Part shown: positions 8,945 to 16,131 of the stretch, one piece after another | Position numbering within the stretch: the stretch's first letter is position 1 | Layout: every line of letters begins with the position of its first letter | Source: JBEKCP01 sp050014815 | GTDB taxonomy: Bacteria > Planctomycetota > Planctomycetia > Pirellulales > Thermoguttaceae | Assembly: GCA_050014815.1 (NCBI GenBank) | Contig: JBEKCP010000069.1 | Coordinates: forward strand, 1 to 23,769 | Direction of reading: 5' to 3' | DNA length: 23,769 nt | The notes under the pieces: model-generated | Seen by the model: the letters and a program-made list of their open reading frames with translations, nothing else | Told to the model about the DNA's origin: nothing | Database searches by the model: none | Translations under genes and position numbers: made by a program

Positions 8945-8979
8945 CAATTTGCAATTTGCAATTCTCAATTTGCAATTCC
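8945..8979 (+). repeat. Tandem heptamer array (CAATTTG x5)
   Basis: Five 7-base units: CAATTTG, CAATTTG, CAATTCT, CAATTTG, CAATTCC. It ends 6 bases before the hisC ATG, so it occupies the place where a ribosome binding site would be expected, and no purine-rich site is visible there. It is AT-rich against a GC-rich background. Confidence 0.85.
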
Positions 8980-8985
8980 TCCCCC

Positions 8986-10032
8986 ATGACGTTCTTCCGT
9001 TCTAGCATCGAAGCGATGTCCGGCTATGTGCCCGGCGAGCAGCCGCAAGAGAGCGGGTTCGTCAAGCTCAACACGAACGAGAACCCGTATCCGCCGCCGC
9101 CGGCTGTGGCCCGGGCTATTGAGGCGGCCGTCCGCCGCGGCCTCCAGAAGTACCCGGACCCGATGGCCGAGGCCTTCCGCCGCCGGGCATCCGAGGTGCT
9201 CGGAGTCCCGCCCGACTGGATCCTGGCCGGCAACGGCAGCGACGACATCCTGACGATCGTTACCCGCGCGCTGGTGGGCCAGCGCCAATGGCTGCGGCTG
9301 CCTTATCCCAGCTACATTCTCTATAAGACGCTGGCCCAACTGCAAGGGGCGCGGAGCGAGGAGGTCCGCTTCCTGCCCGATTGGTCGCTGCCCCGCGAGT
9401 TTTCCCAGCCGCGCGAGGGCCTCCGCCTCGTCATGCTGGCCAATCCGAACAGCCCCTCCGGCACCATCGTGGGCCCGGAGCGGGTGCTGGAACTTGCCCG
9501 GCGGCTACCGTGCCCGCTCCTGGTCGACGAGGCGTATGTCGATTTTGCCGAGACGAATTGCCTTGCACTGGTGGCCCGCAACGAGAAGATCATCATCTCG
9601 CGGAGCCTGAGCAAGTCGTACGCGCTGGCCGGCCTTCGGTTCGGCTACCTGGTGGCCCAGCCGCAACTGGTCGAGCAGTTCGTCAAGGTGAAGGACTCCT
9701 ACAACTGCGACGCCCTGTCGATCGCCGGGGCCGCGGCCGCCATCGGGGAGCAGGGCTGGCTGGCCGACTGCCGTGCGAAAATCCTCGCCACGCGGCGCCG
9801 GCTTATGACGGCCGTGAGGCAACTCGGCTTCGTCTCGCCTGATTCGCAAGCCAACTTCGTGTGGACCACCCATCCGCACCGCCCGGCAAAGCCCCTTTAC
9901 GAAGAACTCAAACGCCGGCGGATCCTGGTCCGGTACATGGACTATCCGGGCTGGGGCGACGGCCTGCGGATCAGCGTCGGCACGGACGCGGAAGTGGATG
10001 CGTGCGTGGCGGCGCTCGGGTCGCTCGTGTAG
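8986..10032 (+). CDS. hisC: Histidinol-phosphate aminotransferase
   Basis: PLP-dependent class I/II aminotransferase that converts imidazole-acetol phosphate to L-histidinol phosphate with glutamate as donor. 348 residues, the usual length. The start at 8986 gives MTFFRSSIEAMSGYVPGEQP, which matches the family N-terminus. Then come KLNTNENPYPPPP, AGNGSDDIL, the ANPNSPSG loop, LVDEAYVDF with the PLP-ring aspartate, and SRSLSKSYALAGLRFGY with the PLP lysine at K210. The C-terminus has GDGLRISVGT. It lies 110 bases after hisD, but this gap is filled with repeats and no Shine-Dalgarno sequence is visible; an upstream TTG at 8956 would begin inside the heptamer array and is unlikely. It may be translated without a strong ribosome site. 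Confidence 0.96.
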   Translation: MTFFRSSIEAMSGYVPGEQPQESGFVKLNTNENPYPPPPAVARAIEAAVRRGLQKYPDPMAEAFRRRASEVLGVPPDWILAGNGSDDILTIVTRALVGQRQWLRLPYPSYILYKTLAQLQGARSEEVRFLPDWSLPREFSQPREGLRLVMLANPNSPSGTIVGPERVLELARRLPCPLLVDEAYVDFAETNCLALVARNEKIIISRSLSKSYALAGLRFGYLVAQPQLVEQFVKVKDSYNCDALSIAGAAAAIGEQGWLADCRAKILATRRRLMTAVRQLGFVSPDSQANFVWTTHPHRPAKPLYEELKRRRILVRYMDYPGWGDGLRISVGTDAEVDACVAALGSLV

Positions 10033-10068
10033 AGGGGGGAGAATTACCAATCCTCGTCTCCCTGTGCG

Positions 10069-11337
10069 TCAGGGAGGGCAGCGGTTCGCCGGCAGGTCCG
10101 GCTGACGCGTGACCACCGCCCGCCCAATGGCCAGCGCCGCGGCGGCCCAGGGCGTGGCCACCAGCGGGTCGTCCTCCTTCGCATCGGTGAAGCGATTGGC
10201 CCAGGAGCCGTCGGGCCGCTGGCGCGCGAGGAGCTCGGCGGCGAACTTCTCCGGCCAGGCGACGGGGCCGTCGCGGGTTTCGAGCCGCTCGCGGCCGGTC
10301 GCCAGGAGGGCGTGCGAGGCCGCCCAAGTCCAATAGTACCAGGTCGCGTCCTGGAGCACCGCCCGGTCGGCCGCGAACGCGCCCGGGTTGTGGGCCGCCG
10401 AGAAATTCCGCGCGAGCCACTTCCGCGCCGCCACCACCCGCGGATGGTCTTCGCCCAGGCCGCAGCGGAGCAGGGCGCGAATGCCGTCGGCCGTCATCGT
10501 GCCGTAGGAGCGGAAGCGGGTGCGGCCCGTGCGGTCCGCGCCGGCCGCGCCGGCCTTGTTCTGCGCGGCGTCGCCGGGGATGAAGAAGAACCCGCCGTCG
10601 TCGAATCGCGGGTCGCCGCGGGCCGGATCGTCGCTGAAGTTCTGGCAGCGTTTCACCAGCACCAGGGCCTCGGCGTAGGCCGGATCGTCCAGCGGCACCT
10701 TGGCCGAGCGGAGCGCGGCCAGCGCGAAGACCGTCGCCGCCAGGTTCGACTCGTCGAGCAACTGCTTCGGCTTGCCGGGGGCGGGCTTGCGCGGCACGTC
10801 GAGCGAGAACCCCCAGCCGCCATACTCGAGGTCCGCAGCTTGCCAGCCGAGCGATTCGTTGAGCTGCCGGCCGCGGAGGCAGGCCAGCCACGCCTGCTGG
10901 GCACGGAGGTTGCGCGGGCTCCGCTCCACCAGCGCCAATACCCGGCTGGCCGAAGCGGCCGTATAGACGGGGAAGAGAAGGTCTCGCGGGCCGATCTTCA
11001 ACTTCCCATCGTCGCCTGCGAAACCGGCCAGGTACTCGGCGCCCTTGCGAAGCGCCCCCGCCCCTTCGGCGCCGGACTGCGGCAGGAAGAGGATCGCGCT
11101 CATAACCAGCGGCGTGAGCGAGGGGCCGTCGCGAAGGGCGCCGTAGGTCTCCGATCGCCACGCCCCGTCCGCCGACTGCTTGGAAACGAGGAATCGGGCC
11201 GCCTTTTCCAAGGCGGAATCAAGGCGGCGCACCATGTCGGCCCGGTCGCGGTCTTCGGCGCTGGTCGCCGAAACCAGCAGCGCAACAAGGAGCCAGCCTG
11301 CCGCCGCCGTGCGTCTGTAAGAGACCAATTTGTCCAA
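10069..11337 (-). CDS. Exported alpha/alpha-toroid (terpene-cyclase-fold-like) repeat protein
   Basis: About 422 residues with a signal peptide (hydrophobic residues about 11-26, likely cut near residue 27). The mature part carries repeats of the prenyltransferase/squalene-cyclase toroid type: FLVSKQSADGAW near 49-60, YGGWGFSLD, and RQRPDGSWANRF near the C-terminus. The DxDD catalytic motif of squalene-hopene cyclases is absent, so it is not called an enzyme. Such secreted toroid proteins are abundant in planctomycetes and their function is not known. The start is uncertain: TTG at 11337 or TTG at 11328; the first ATG would remove the signal peptide. The presumed start lies next to the palindrome at 11342-11418, and no ribosome site is visible. 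Its paralogue lies upstream on the same strand, 143 bases away. Confidence 0.82.
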   Translation of the reverse strand: MDKLVSYRRTAAAGWLLVALLVSATSAEDRDRADMVRRLDSALEKAARFLVSKQSADGAWRSETYGALRDGPSLTPLVMSAILFLPQSGAEGAGALRKGAEYLAGFAGDDGKLKIGPRDLLFPVYTAASASRVLALVERSPRNLRAQQAWLACLRGRQLNESLGWQAADLEYGGWGFSLDVPRKPAPGKPKQLLDESNLAATVFALAALRSAKVPLDDPAYAEALVLVKRCQNFSDDPARGDPRFDDGGFFFIPGDAAQNKAGAAGADRTGRTRFRSYGTMTADGIRALLRCGLGEDHPRVVAARKWLARNFSAAHNPGAFAADRAVLQDATWYYWTWAASHALLATGRERLETRDGPVAWPEKFAAELLARQRPDGSWANRFTDAKEDDPLVATPWAAAALAIGRAVVTRQPDLPANRCPP

Positions 11338-11341
11338 TTGC

Positions 11342-11418
11342 GTGGCACGCCCTGAGCGCAGCGAAGGGCGTGGTGGGCCAGAAAATCACGCCCTTCGCTG
11401 CGCTCAGGGACGTGCCAC
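11342..11418. repeat. Large near-perfect palindrome between the two toroid genes
   Basis: Left arm 11342-11372 and right arm 11387-11418 are reverse complements over 31 bp with a single inserted base, and the loop is 14 bases. The arms contain the phrase CCTGAGCGCAGCGAAGGG, which occurs as an intergenic repeat in many bacterial genomes and gives spurious peptides with PERSEGR. It has no T-run. It ends about 5 bases before the presumed start of the downstream toroid gene, so it would form a strong hairpin in that gene's leader. Confidence 0.85.
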
Positions 11419-11480
11419 ACCGGGTGGAACTTGAACAGGTTATTGTTTTGCTATTCCCGTGGGGCGAAATAGCGCCGTGC

Positions 11481-12749
11481 TCATCGCTGCTTCATCTTCT
11501 CGGAGATCGGCACCGGCGAGCGATCGACCATGAGGACCAGCAGGGCCGCCGACGTGCAGAAGGTCCGGCCGGTGATGCAGTGGTGGCCGGACCAGCTCCC
11601 GTCGTTGTTCTGCACGCGGTTGAGGTTCTCGCCGATCGACTTGTCCCACGTCTTCCAGGTGTCGCCTCCCTTGACGACGAGACTCTCGCCGATGTTCATG
11701 TAGCTGAGGAACTCTTCACCGCCGTTGGAACCGAAGCCGGCGATGAACTGCTTGTCGTCCAGCCGGGCGACGACCGCCCGCTCGGCGTCGCCCTGGTCCT
11801 TCTTCACGGCGTCGAAACGCGCGATCGTCTTCTTGGCCTCTTCGCGGGCGGCAGGCGTGGGGGCCGACGCGGCCTGCTCTCGGACCTTGGATTCTTGCAG
11901 TGCGTTGGTCGTCGCGTTTTGGGTCATGTTGCTCAAATTGGCCCCCGCGCTGTACAGTTCTACGCCCGCGGAGTCCGCCCCCGAGAACTTGCCGGAAGCG
12001 CGGTCGAAGGTCTGGCGGGCCTGCGACTCGGCCTTCTCCCGGACCTTCTCGTCGATCACCACCCCGTTTTGGGCCGCGCGATTGAGGCCCTTGACGGCCA
12101 TGTTCTGCTGGAGGGTGGTGGCCCAGCCCTGGCCGCCCCAGGTGCCGTCCGGCCGCTGGTTCTTCTGGATCTTCGCCAGCACCTTGTCCAGGGCCGCCGC
12201 CACCCGCTTCTGGCTCTCGGCGTCGGGCATCCGGTCCTTGACTTCGGCCAGGAGGAGCGAGGCAGTGAAGGTGTCGATGAACGGCCCGAGCTTCGTTTGC
12301 ACCCGCGTGCCGCGCCGCGGCGTCACGTAGAGCGAATCCTTGTCGGACTCCTCGACCTCGCCGCAGATGAACTTCACCGCGCTGAGCAGGTTCTTCGCGT
12401 ACTGGCCCTGGGCGGGCGTGCTGCCGGTGCGGATCAGACCGAGGGCGGCCATGCAGGTATCCGCAACGCTCGGCACGTCCTTCAGTTGCGTGCCGCCGCC
12501 CATATTCTGCGACTCTTCACCCTGGCCCCAGGCCCCGTTTTTGAGCTGGTGCTCGACCAGCCAATTCAACCCTTTTTTCACGTTCTCGGACAACGGCTTG
12601 GGGTTGACCGCCGGGGCCCATTTCACTTCGGACTTCGCCGCCGGGGACTTGGCCTCCTCGGCCGGCTTTTCTCCCGCCGCAACGTACCGGGCCGCCGCAA
12701 GTGCGGCCAAGACGACTGCCAGACCATAGAAAGCGACTCGCTTGGACAT
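11481..12749 (-). CDS. Exported alpha/alpha-toroid repeat protein with an inserted helical segment
   Basis: 422 residues, starting at the ATG at 12749 behind a strong AGGAGG. Signal peptide at residues 1-25 (AxA-type cut near 25). A low-complexity Lys/Ala/Glu stretch follows, then toroid repeats: GLNWLVEHQLKNGAWG (about 60-75), KIQKNQRPDGTWGGQGW (about 194-210) and NRVQNNDGSWSGHHCITGR near the C-terminus. Between the second and third lies about 120 residues of charged, helix-prone sequence (about 228-350) not typical of the fold. It has no DxDD motif, so a cyclase activity is not suggested. It is first in a two-gene tandem with the toroid gene that ends at 10069. The pair may be partners or recent paralogues; their overall similarity is low by eye. 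Confidence 0.85.
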   Translation of the reverse strand: MSKRVAFYGLAVVLAALAAARYVAAGEKPAEEAKSPAAKSEVKWAPAVNPKPLSENVKKGLNWLVEHQLKNGAWGQGEESQNMGGGTQLKDVPSVADTCMAALGLIRTGSTPAQGQYAKNLLSAVKFICGEVEESDKDSLYVTPRRGTRVQTKLGPFIDTFTASLLLAEVKDRMPDAESQKRVAAALDKVLAKIQKNQRPDGTWGGQGWATTLQQNMAVKGLNRAAQNGVVIDEKVREKAESQARQTFDRASGKFSGADSAGVELYSAGANLSNMTQNATTNALQESKVREQAASAPTPAAREEAKKTIARFDAVKKDQGDAERAVVARLDDKQFIAGFGSNGGEEFLSYMNIGESLVVKGGDTWKTWDKSIGENLNRVQNNDGSWSGHHCITGRTFCTSAALLVLMVDRSPVPISEKMKQR

Positions 12750-13079
12750 GATTTCCTCCTCCCGTTTCAGAGATTGACCATGGACCTTGCATCCCTCATG
12801 CAGGGTTAGACGACGCGGGGGCTGGAAGAGTTCCCTTTCGCGGTTCTTTCTGGCTTCCGTTTTCCCCGCCTCGCCTTTCGACTACCATGATAGCAGGTCG
12901 CAACCACTTTTCGTGTAACAAGTTAGTAACAACCGGGCCCCGACAGCCCCTCGCTCTTGGGGTATGCACCCTTGCGTGTTGAACTTTGGCGGCCGGAACG
13001 TTATGCTGATGGGATAGAAGCCGCTGTATTGCCGCATGCCTGCCCGCCTCCCCAACCCCGCCAAATCCAAGGAGCAATC
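12750..13079. other. 330-base divergent intergenic region
   Basis: It holds the AGGAGG of the leftward toroid gene at its left end and a promoter candidate and ribosome site for the rightward Gfo/Idh/MocA gene at its right end. I see no gene, RNA or long repeat. A small hairpin (CCCC, 9-base loop, GGGG near 12944-12960) is present but weak. The open frame that runs upstream from the Gfo/Idh gene across 12957-13079 has no family similarity. Confidence 0.6.
12979..13007 (+). promoter_or_regulatory. Candidate sigma70 promoter for the Gfo/Idh/MocA gene
   Basis: TTGAAC at 12979-12984, a 17-base spacer and TATGCT at 13002-13007, each 4 of 6 to consensus. The start of transcription would be near 13014, giving a leader of about 66 bases before the ATG at 13080. 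The spacing is ideal and the hexamers moderate. Confidence 0.4.
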
Positions 13080-14408
13080 ATGTCTCGCATGGCTATCCCT
13101 CGTCGCAAGTTCCTGGCCGCCGCCGGGACCGGATCGCTGTTGATCGTCTCGCCGAGCGCCGCGTGGTCCTACGCGGCCAACGAGAAGCTCAACACGGCGC
13201 TGATCGGCGTTGGCGGCCGCGGCGGTGCCCACCTGGGGGTTGTCGCAAGCCAGAACCTGGTGGCCGTGGCCGACTGCGACGAGAAGCGTATGGCCGGCGC
13301 CCTGAAGAAGAGCACCCAGACCAGGGCCTACACCGATTACCGCAAGCTGTTCGACGCACATCAGGACCTCAACGCGGTCTTCGTCGCCGCGCCGGACCAT
13401 CACCACTTCCTGGCGTCGATGCTGGCGATCGAGCACGGGGCGGGCGTCTATACCGAGAAACCGCTGGTCCACTCGGTCTACGAGGCGCGGCGCCTGACCG
13501 AATTCGCGCGGAAGAAGAAGGTGGCCACGCAATTGGGCAACCAGGGACACAGCGGCGAGGGCTGCCGACGGCTCTGCGAAGTGGTCTGGGGCGGCGTGTT
13601 GGGCGACGTGACCGAAGTACACTGCCGCACGACCTGGGCCTTCAGCGCCGGCATCAAGGTGGCGGCCGAGCCCAAGCCGGTGCCCCCCGGCCTGGACTGG
13701 GACGTTTGGTGCGGTCCGGCCCCGATGCGGCCCTACCAGGACCGGATCCATCCGTTCGACTGGCGCGGCTGGCTCGACTACGGCACCGGCGCCTTGGGCG
13801 ATCAGGGCTGCCACGTCATGGACGCCGCCTACTGGGCGTTGAAGCTGGCCGAGGCCGACTCGTTCGAGGTCTCGGCCGAGACGTCCGCGGACAACGGCCC
13901 GCTCTTTCCGCTCTGGTCCGTCGTCACCTACAAGTTCCCCGCCCGGGCGGGCATGGCGCCGGTGACCGTCAAGTGGTTCCTCGGCGGGAAGAGCCCGCCG
14001 AAGCCGCCCGAAATGGAGGAAAAGCGAGGCATTCCCGGCCACGGCGCCATCATCTACGGAACGAAGGCGATCACCTACACCGACCAGTACTGCGGCGGCG
14101 TGCGCCTCATTCCCGAGTCGAGACACCAGCAGGCTACCTTTCCGCCGGTAAGCCTGCCGCGGGTCAAGGGCGGTCACCAGGGCAGCTTCCTTGAGGCCTG
14201 CAAGGGCGGACCGCCCGCCGCCAGCAATTTCGACTACGCCGGCCCGCTCAACGAGATCATCCTCGTGGGCAACATCGCCCTCCGGGTCAAGAAGCCGTTC
14301 ACCTGGAAGATGAAGGCGATGCAGGCGCTCAACTGTCCCGAGGCCGACGCCCTTGTGCGGCGCGACCCGCGCAAAGGCTGGGAGTTCGGTTACGATCGAC
14401 CGATATAG
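13080..14408 (+). CDS. Tat-exported Gfo/Idh/MocA family oxidoreductase
   Basis: 442 residues, starting at the ATG at 13080, 5 bases after AAGGAG. Residues 1-30 are a twin-arginine signal (PRRKFLAAAGTGSLL), so the protein is probably exported folded with its cofactor. The Rossmann motif GVGGRG is at 43-48, followed by VADCDEKR at the second strand, and the family EKP motif is at 126-128 (TEKPLVHS). The C-terminal half has GDQGCHVMDAAYWAL and ends with RDPRKGWEF, both typical of planctomycete members. Gfo/Idh/MocA enzymes use NAD(P) to oxidise or reduce sugars and related compounds; the substrate here cannot be told. An alternative start at the second ATG (residue 4) would still keep the Tat motif. 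The next gene follows 97 bases later in the same direction. Confidence 0.92.
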   Translation: MSRMAIPRRKFLAAAGTGSLLIVSPSAAWSYAANEKLNTALIGVGGRGGAHLGVVASQNLVAVADCDEKRMAGALKKSTQTRAYTDYRKLFDAHQDLNAVFVAAPDHHHFLASMLAIEHGAGVYTEKPLVHSVYEARRLTEFARKKKVATQLGNQGHSGEGCRRLCEVVWGGVLGDVTEVHCRTTWAFSAGIKVAAEPKPVPPGLDWDVWCGPAPMRPYQDRIHPFDWRGWLDYGTGALGDQGCHVMDAAYWALKLAEADSFEVSAETSADNGPLFPLWSVVTYKFPARAGMAPVTVKWFLGGKSPPKPPEMEEKRGIPGHGAIIYGTKAITYTDQYCGGVRLIPESRHQQATFPPVSLPRVKGGHQGSFLEACKGGPPAASNFDYAGPLNEIILVGNIALRVKKPFTWKMKAMQALNCPEADALVRRDPRKGWEFGYDRPI

Positions 14409-14505
14409 TGCGCCCAATCCGACACTTGAATGATTGGACGTGGGCACAACCGGACATGGGACGTGCCGCTGAAGGAATCACAGCGCGTTGAATGGAAGGG
14501 CAATA

Positions 14506-16131
14506 GTGGTGTTTGATCTGTTTGCGGTCGTACCCATTTTGACCAATGCCGGCGTGGCGTTGCTCCCCGCGGTGTTGGCGGGCGTCGGCAGCGTCATGGC
14601 GTTGCTGCTGAAGCCGCGCGAGGCGATTGCGCTGTGTCGTCGCAAGCCGCATGTTCCGGCGCTGGCGCTGGTGATCCTGGCGGCTATCGCTGGCGGCGTG
14701 TGGTGGCTGATGCTGCCCGCGCCCAAGGCGGACCCGCCCGCCCAGGCAGCCGCCACGAAGACCGACTGGACAGCCGTGGCGCTGCAGATCCTGCGCGACG
14801 AAAAGCTCGCCGGCAGCGGCGCGACGGCGACGGCAACCGCGACGAATACGCAGGCGAGCGCCCCGCAGCAAGTGGAGCCGTTCAATCGCCGCGGCAACTT
14901 TCTGCGCACCGGTCACGTCGGCGGGCCGCCGCTGCGGCGGTTGCAGCCGCTGTGGGAATACAACTCCAACCAGGGCTATTTCTACTTCTCCGACGCGGCG
15001 GTGTACGGCGACCGCGTCTACGCGGCGGGCTGCCTCCAGGACTTGACGGGAATCTTCGGCACGCTGACGTGCGTGGACGCCNNNNNNNNGACGTGCGTGG
15101 ACGCCCGCGGCGGCAAACTCTGGGAAGTGGACAAGACCGAGCGCGAACCGCTGAAGGGCTTCTTCAGCTCGCCCGTCCTAACCGGCGACGGCAAATTCCT
15201 CGTCATCGGCCAGGGGCTCCATACCGACAAGGGCTGCGACCTGATGTGCTTCGAGACCGCCTCCGGGCGGCTGAAGTGGAAGCACAAAACGCCGCTGAAT
15301 CACATCGAGGGCTCGCCGGCGATACGGGGCGACCTGGCGGTCGTCGGGGCGGGCGCGATCGAGAACGAGCAAGGCGTAGCGACCGAAGGACCCGGCGTCG
15401 TGTTGGCGGTCCGCATATCGACGGGCGAAAAGCTGTGGGAATACATGGTGATCGACCCGGAGAGTTCGCCGGCCATCGGCGAAGATGGAACGGTTTACCT
15501 GGGCAGCGGCTGCAACGGCAAGGCCGTGGTGGCCCTGCGAAGCGAAACGGATGCGGAGCTCAAGCGACTGGACAAGCCACGCCTGATCTGGTCGCACCCG
15601 GTGGAATACCCCGCACTGGGAACGGTGACGCTGGCCGGCGATAAACTGCTGATCGGCATCGGCGAGGGCGATTTCGTCAAGGCGGCGCCGGTGCCGGCCG
15701 GGCAAGTGCTGTGCCTTGAACAGAAGACGGGCAAGGAGGTCTGGAAGCGATCCGTCGGCGATGCCGTGCTGGGCGCGGTGGCCGTGGCCAATGACACGGC
15801 CTTTGCCTCGGTGCGCAACGGCGAAGTCGTGGCGATGCAGCTTGCCGACGGCAAGATTCGCTGGCGACAGGCGGTATCCGGCAAGACGCCGCTCCTGGCC
15901 AGCCCGGCGGTGGCGGGCCGCTGCGTCTATGCCGTGGCCAACAACGGCACGCTGGCCATACTCGACCAGAACGACGGCAAGGTGCTCGAAAAACACCAGG
16001 TGAACGCCGCCAACGCGCCGGGCGTGGAGGGCTATTCCTACAGTTCGCCGATCATCGTGGACGGACGCCTGTACGTCGGTTCGGAAACCGGCGGGATGCG
16101 TTGCTTTATCGGCGGCAAGGAGAACCCATGA
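14506..16131 (+). CDS. Membrane-anchored PQQ-like beta-propeller protein (contains an 8-N gap)
   Basis: About 541 residues as written. The start taken is the GTG at 14506, 5 bases after GGAAGGG; GTG 14509 and TTG 14488 are alternatives. Two hydrophobic helices lie at about 5-25 and 50-70, then an Ala/Thr-rich stalk, then a propeller from about residue 130. At least six blade motifs of the PQQ-like/WD-like type are visible: DARGGKLWEVD, ETASGRLKWKHKT, ISTGEKLWEYM, EQKTGKEVWKRSV, QLADGKIRWRQAV and DQNDGKVLEKHQV. Such propellers often act as scaffolds (BamB-like) or sensors; PQQ binding itself is not implied. The stop overlaps the start of the next gene (ATGA at 16128-16131), so the two are translationally coupled. 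The N gap falls in the first blade and keeps the frame. Confidence 0.88.
   Translation: MVFDLFAVVPILTNAGVALLPAVLAGVGSVMALLLKPREAIALCRRKPHVPALALVILAAIAGGVWWLMLPAPKADPPAQAAATKTDWTAVALQILRDEKLAGSGATATATATNTQASAPQQVEPFNRRGNFLRTGHVGGPPLRRLQPLWEYNSNQGYFYFSDAAVYGDRVYAAGCLQDLTGIFGTLTCVDAXXXTCVDARGGKLWEVDKTEREPLKGFFSSPVLTGDGKFLVIGQGLHTDKGCDLMCFETASGRLKWKHKTPLNHIEGSPAIRGDLAVVGAGAIENEQGVATEGPGVVLAVRISTGEKLWEYMVIDPESSPAIGEDGTVYLGSGCNGKAVVALRSETDAELKRLDKPRLIWSHPVEYPALGTVTLAGDKLLIGIGEGDFVKAAPVPAGQVLCLEQKTGKEVWKRSVGDAVLGAVAVANDTAFASVRNGEVVAMQLADGKIRWRQAVSGKTPLLASPAVAGRCVYAVANNGTLAILDQNDGKVLEKHQVNAANAPGVEGYSYSSPIIVDGRLYVGSETGGMRCFIGGKENP
15066..15105 (+). other. Assembly gap of 8 N flanked by identical 16-base ends
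   Basis: The 16 bases gacgtgcgtggacgcc occur at 15066-15081 and again at 15090-15105, on either side of eight N. This is what two contig ends that overlap by 16 bases give when a scaffolder does not merge them. Removing one copy and the Ns deletes 24 bases (8 codons), keeps the frame and gives a normal blade reading TCVDARGGKLWEVD. Confidence 0.85.

Noticed and set aside
11100..11420. Short minus-strand frame containing PERSEGR
   Set aside because: Reads through the palindromic repeat at 11342-11418, a well-known source of spurious peptides.
10069..12749. Squalene-hopene cyclase activity for the toroid proteins
   Set aside because: The DxDD catalytic motif is absent in both, and both are exported.
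15066..15105. Frameshift or pseudogene at the N gap
   Set aside because: The frame is kept with or without the gap, and the blade repeats continue normally on both sides.
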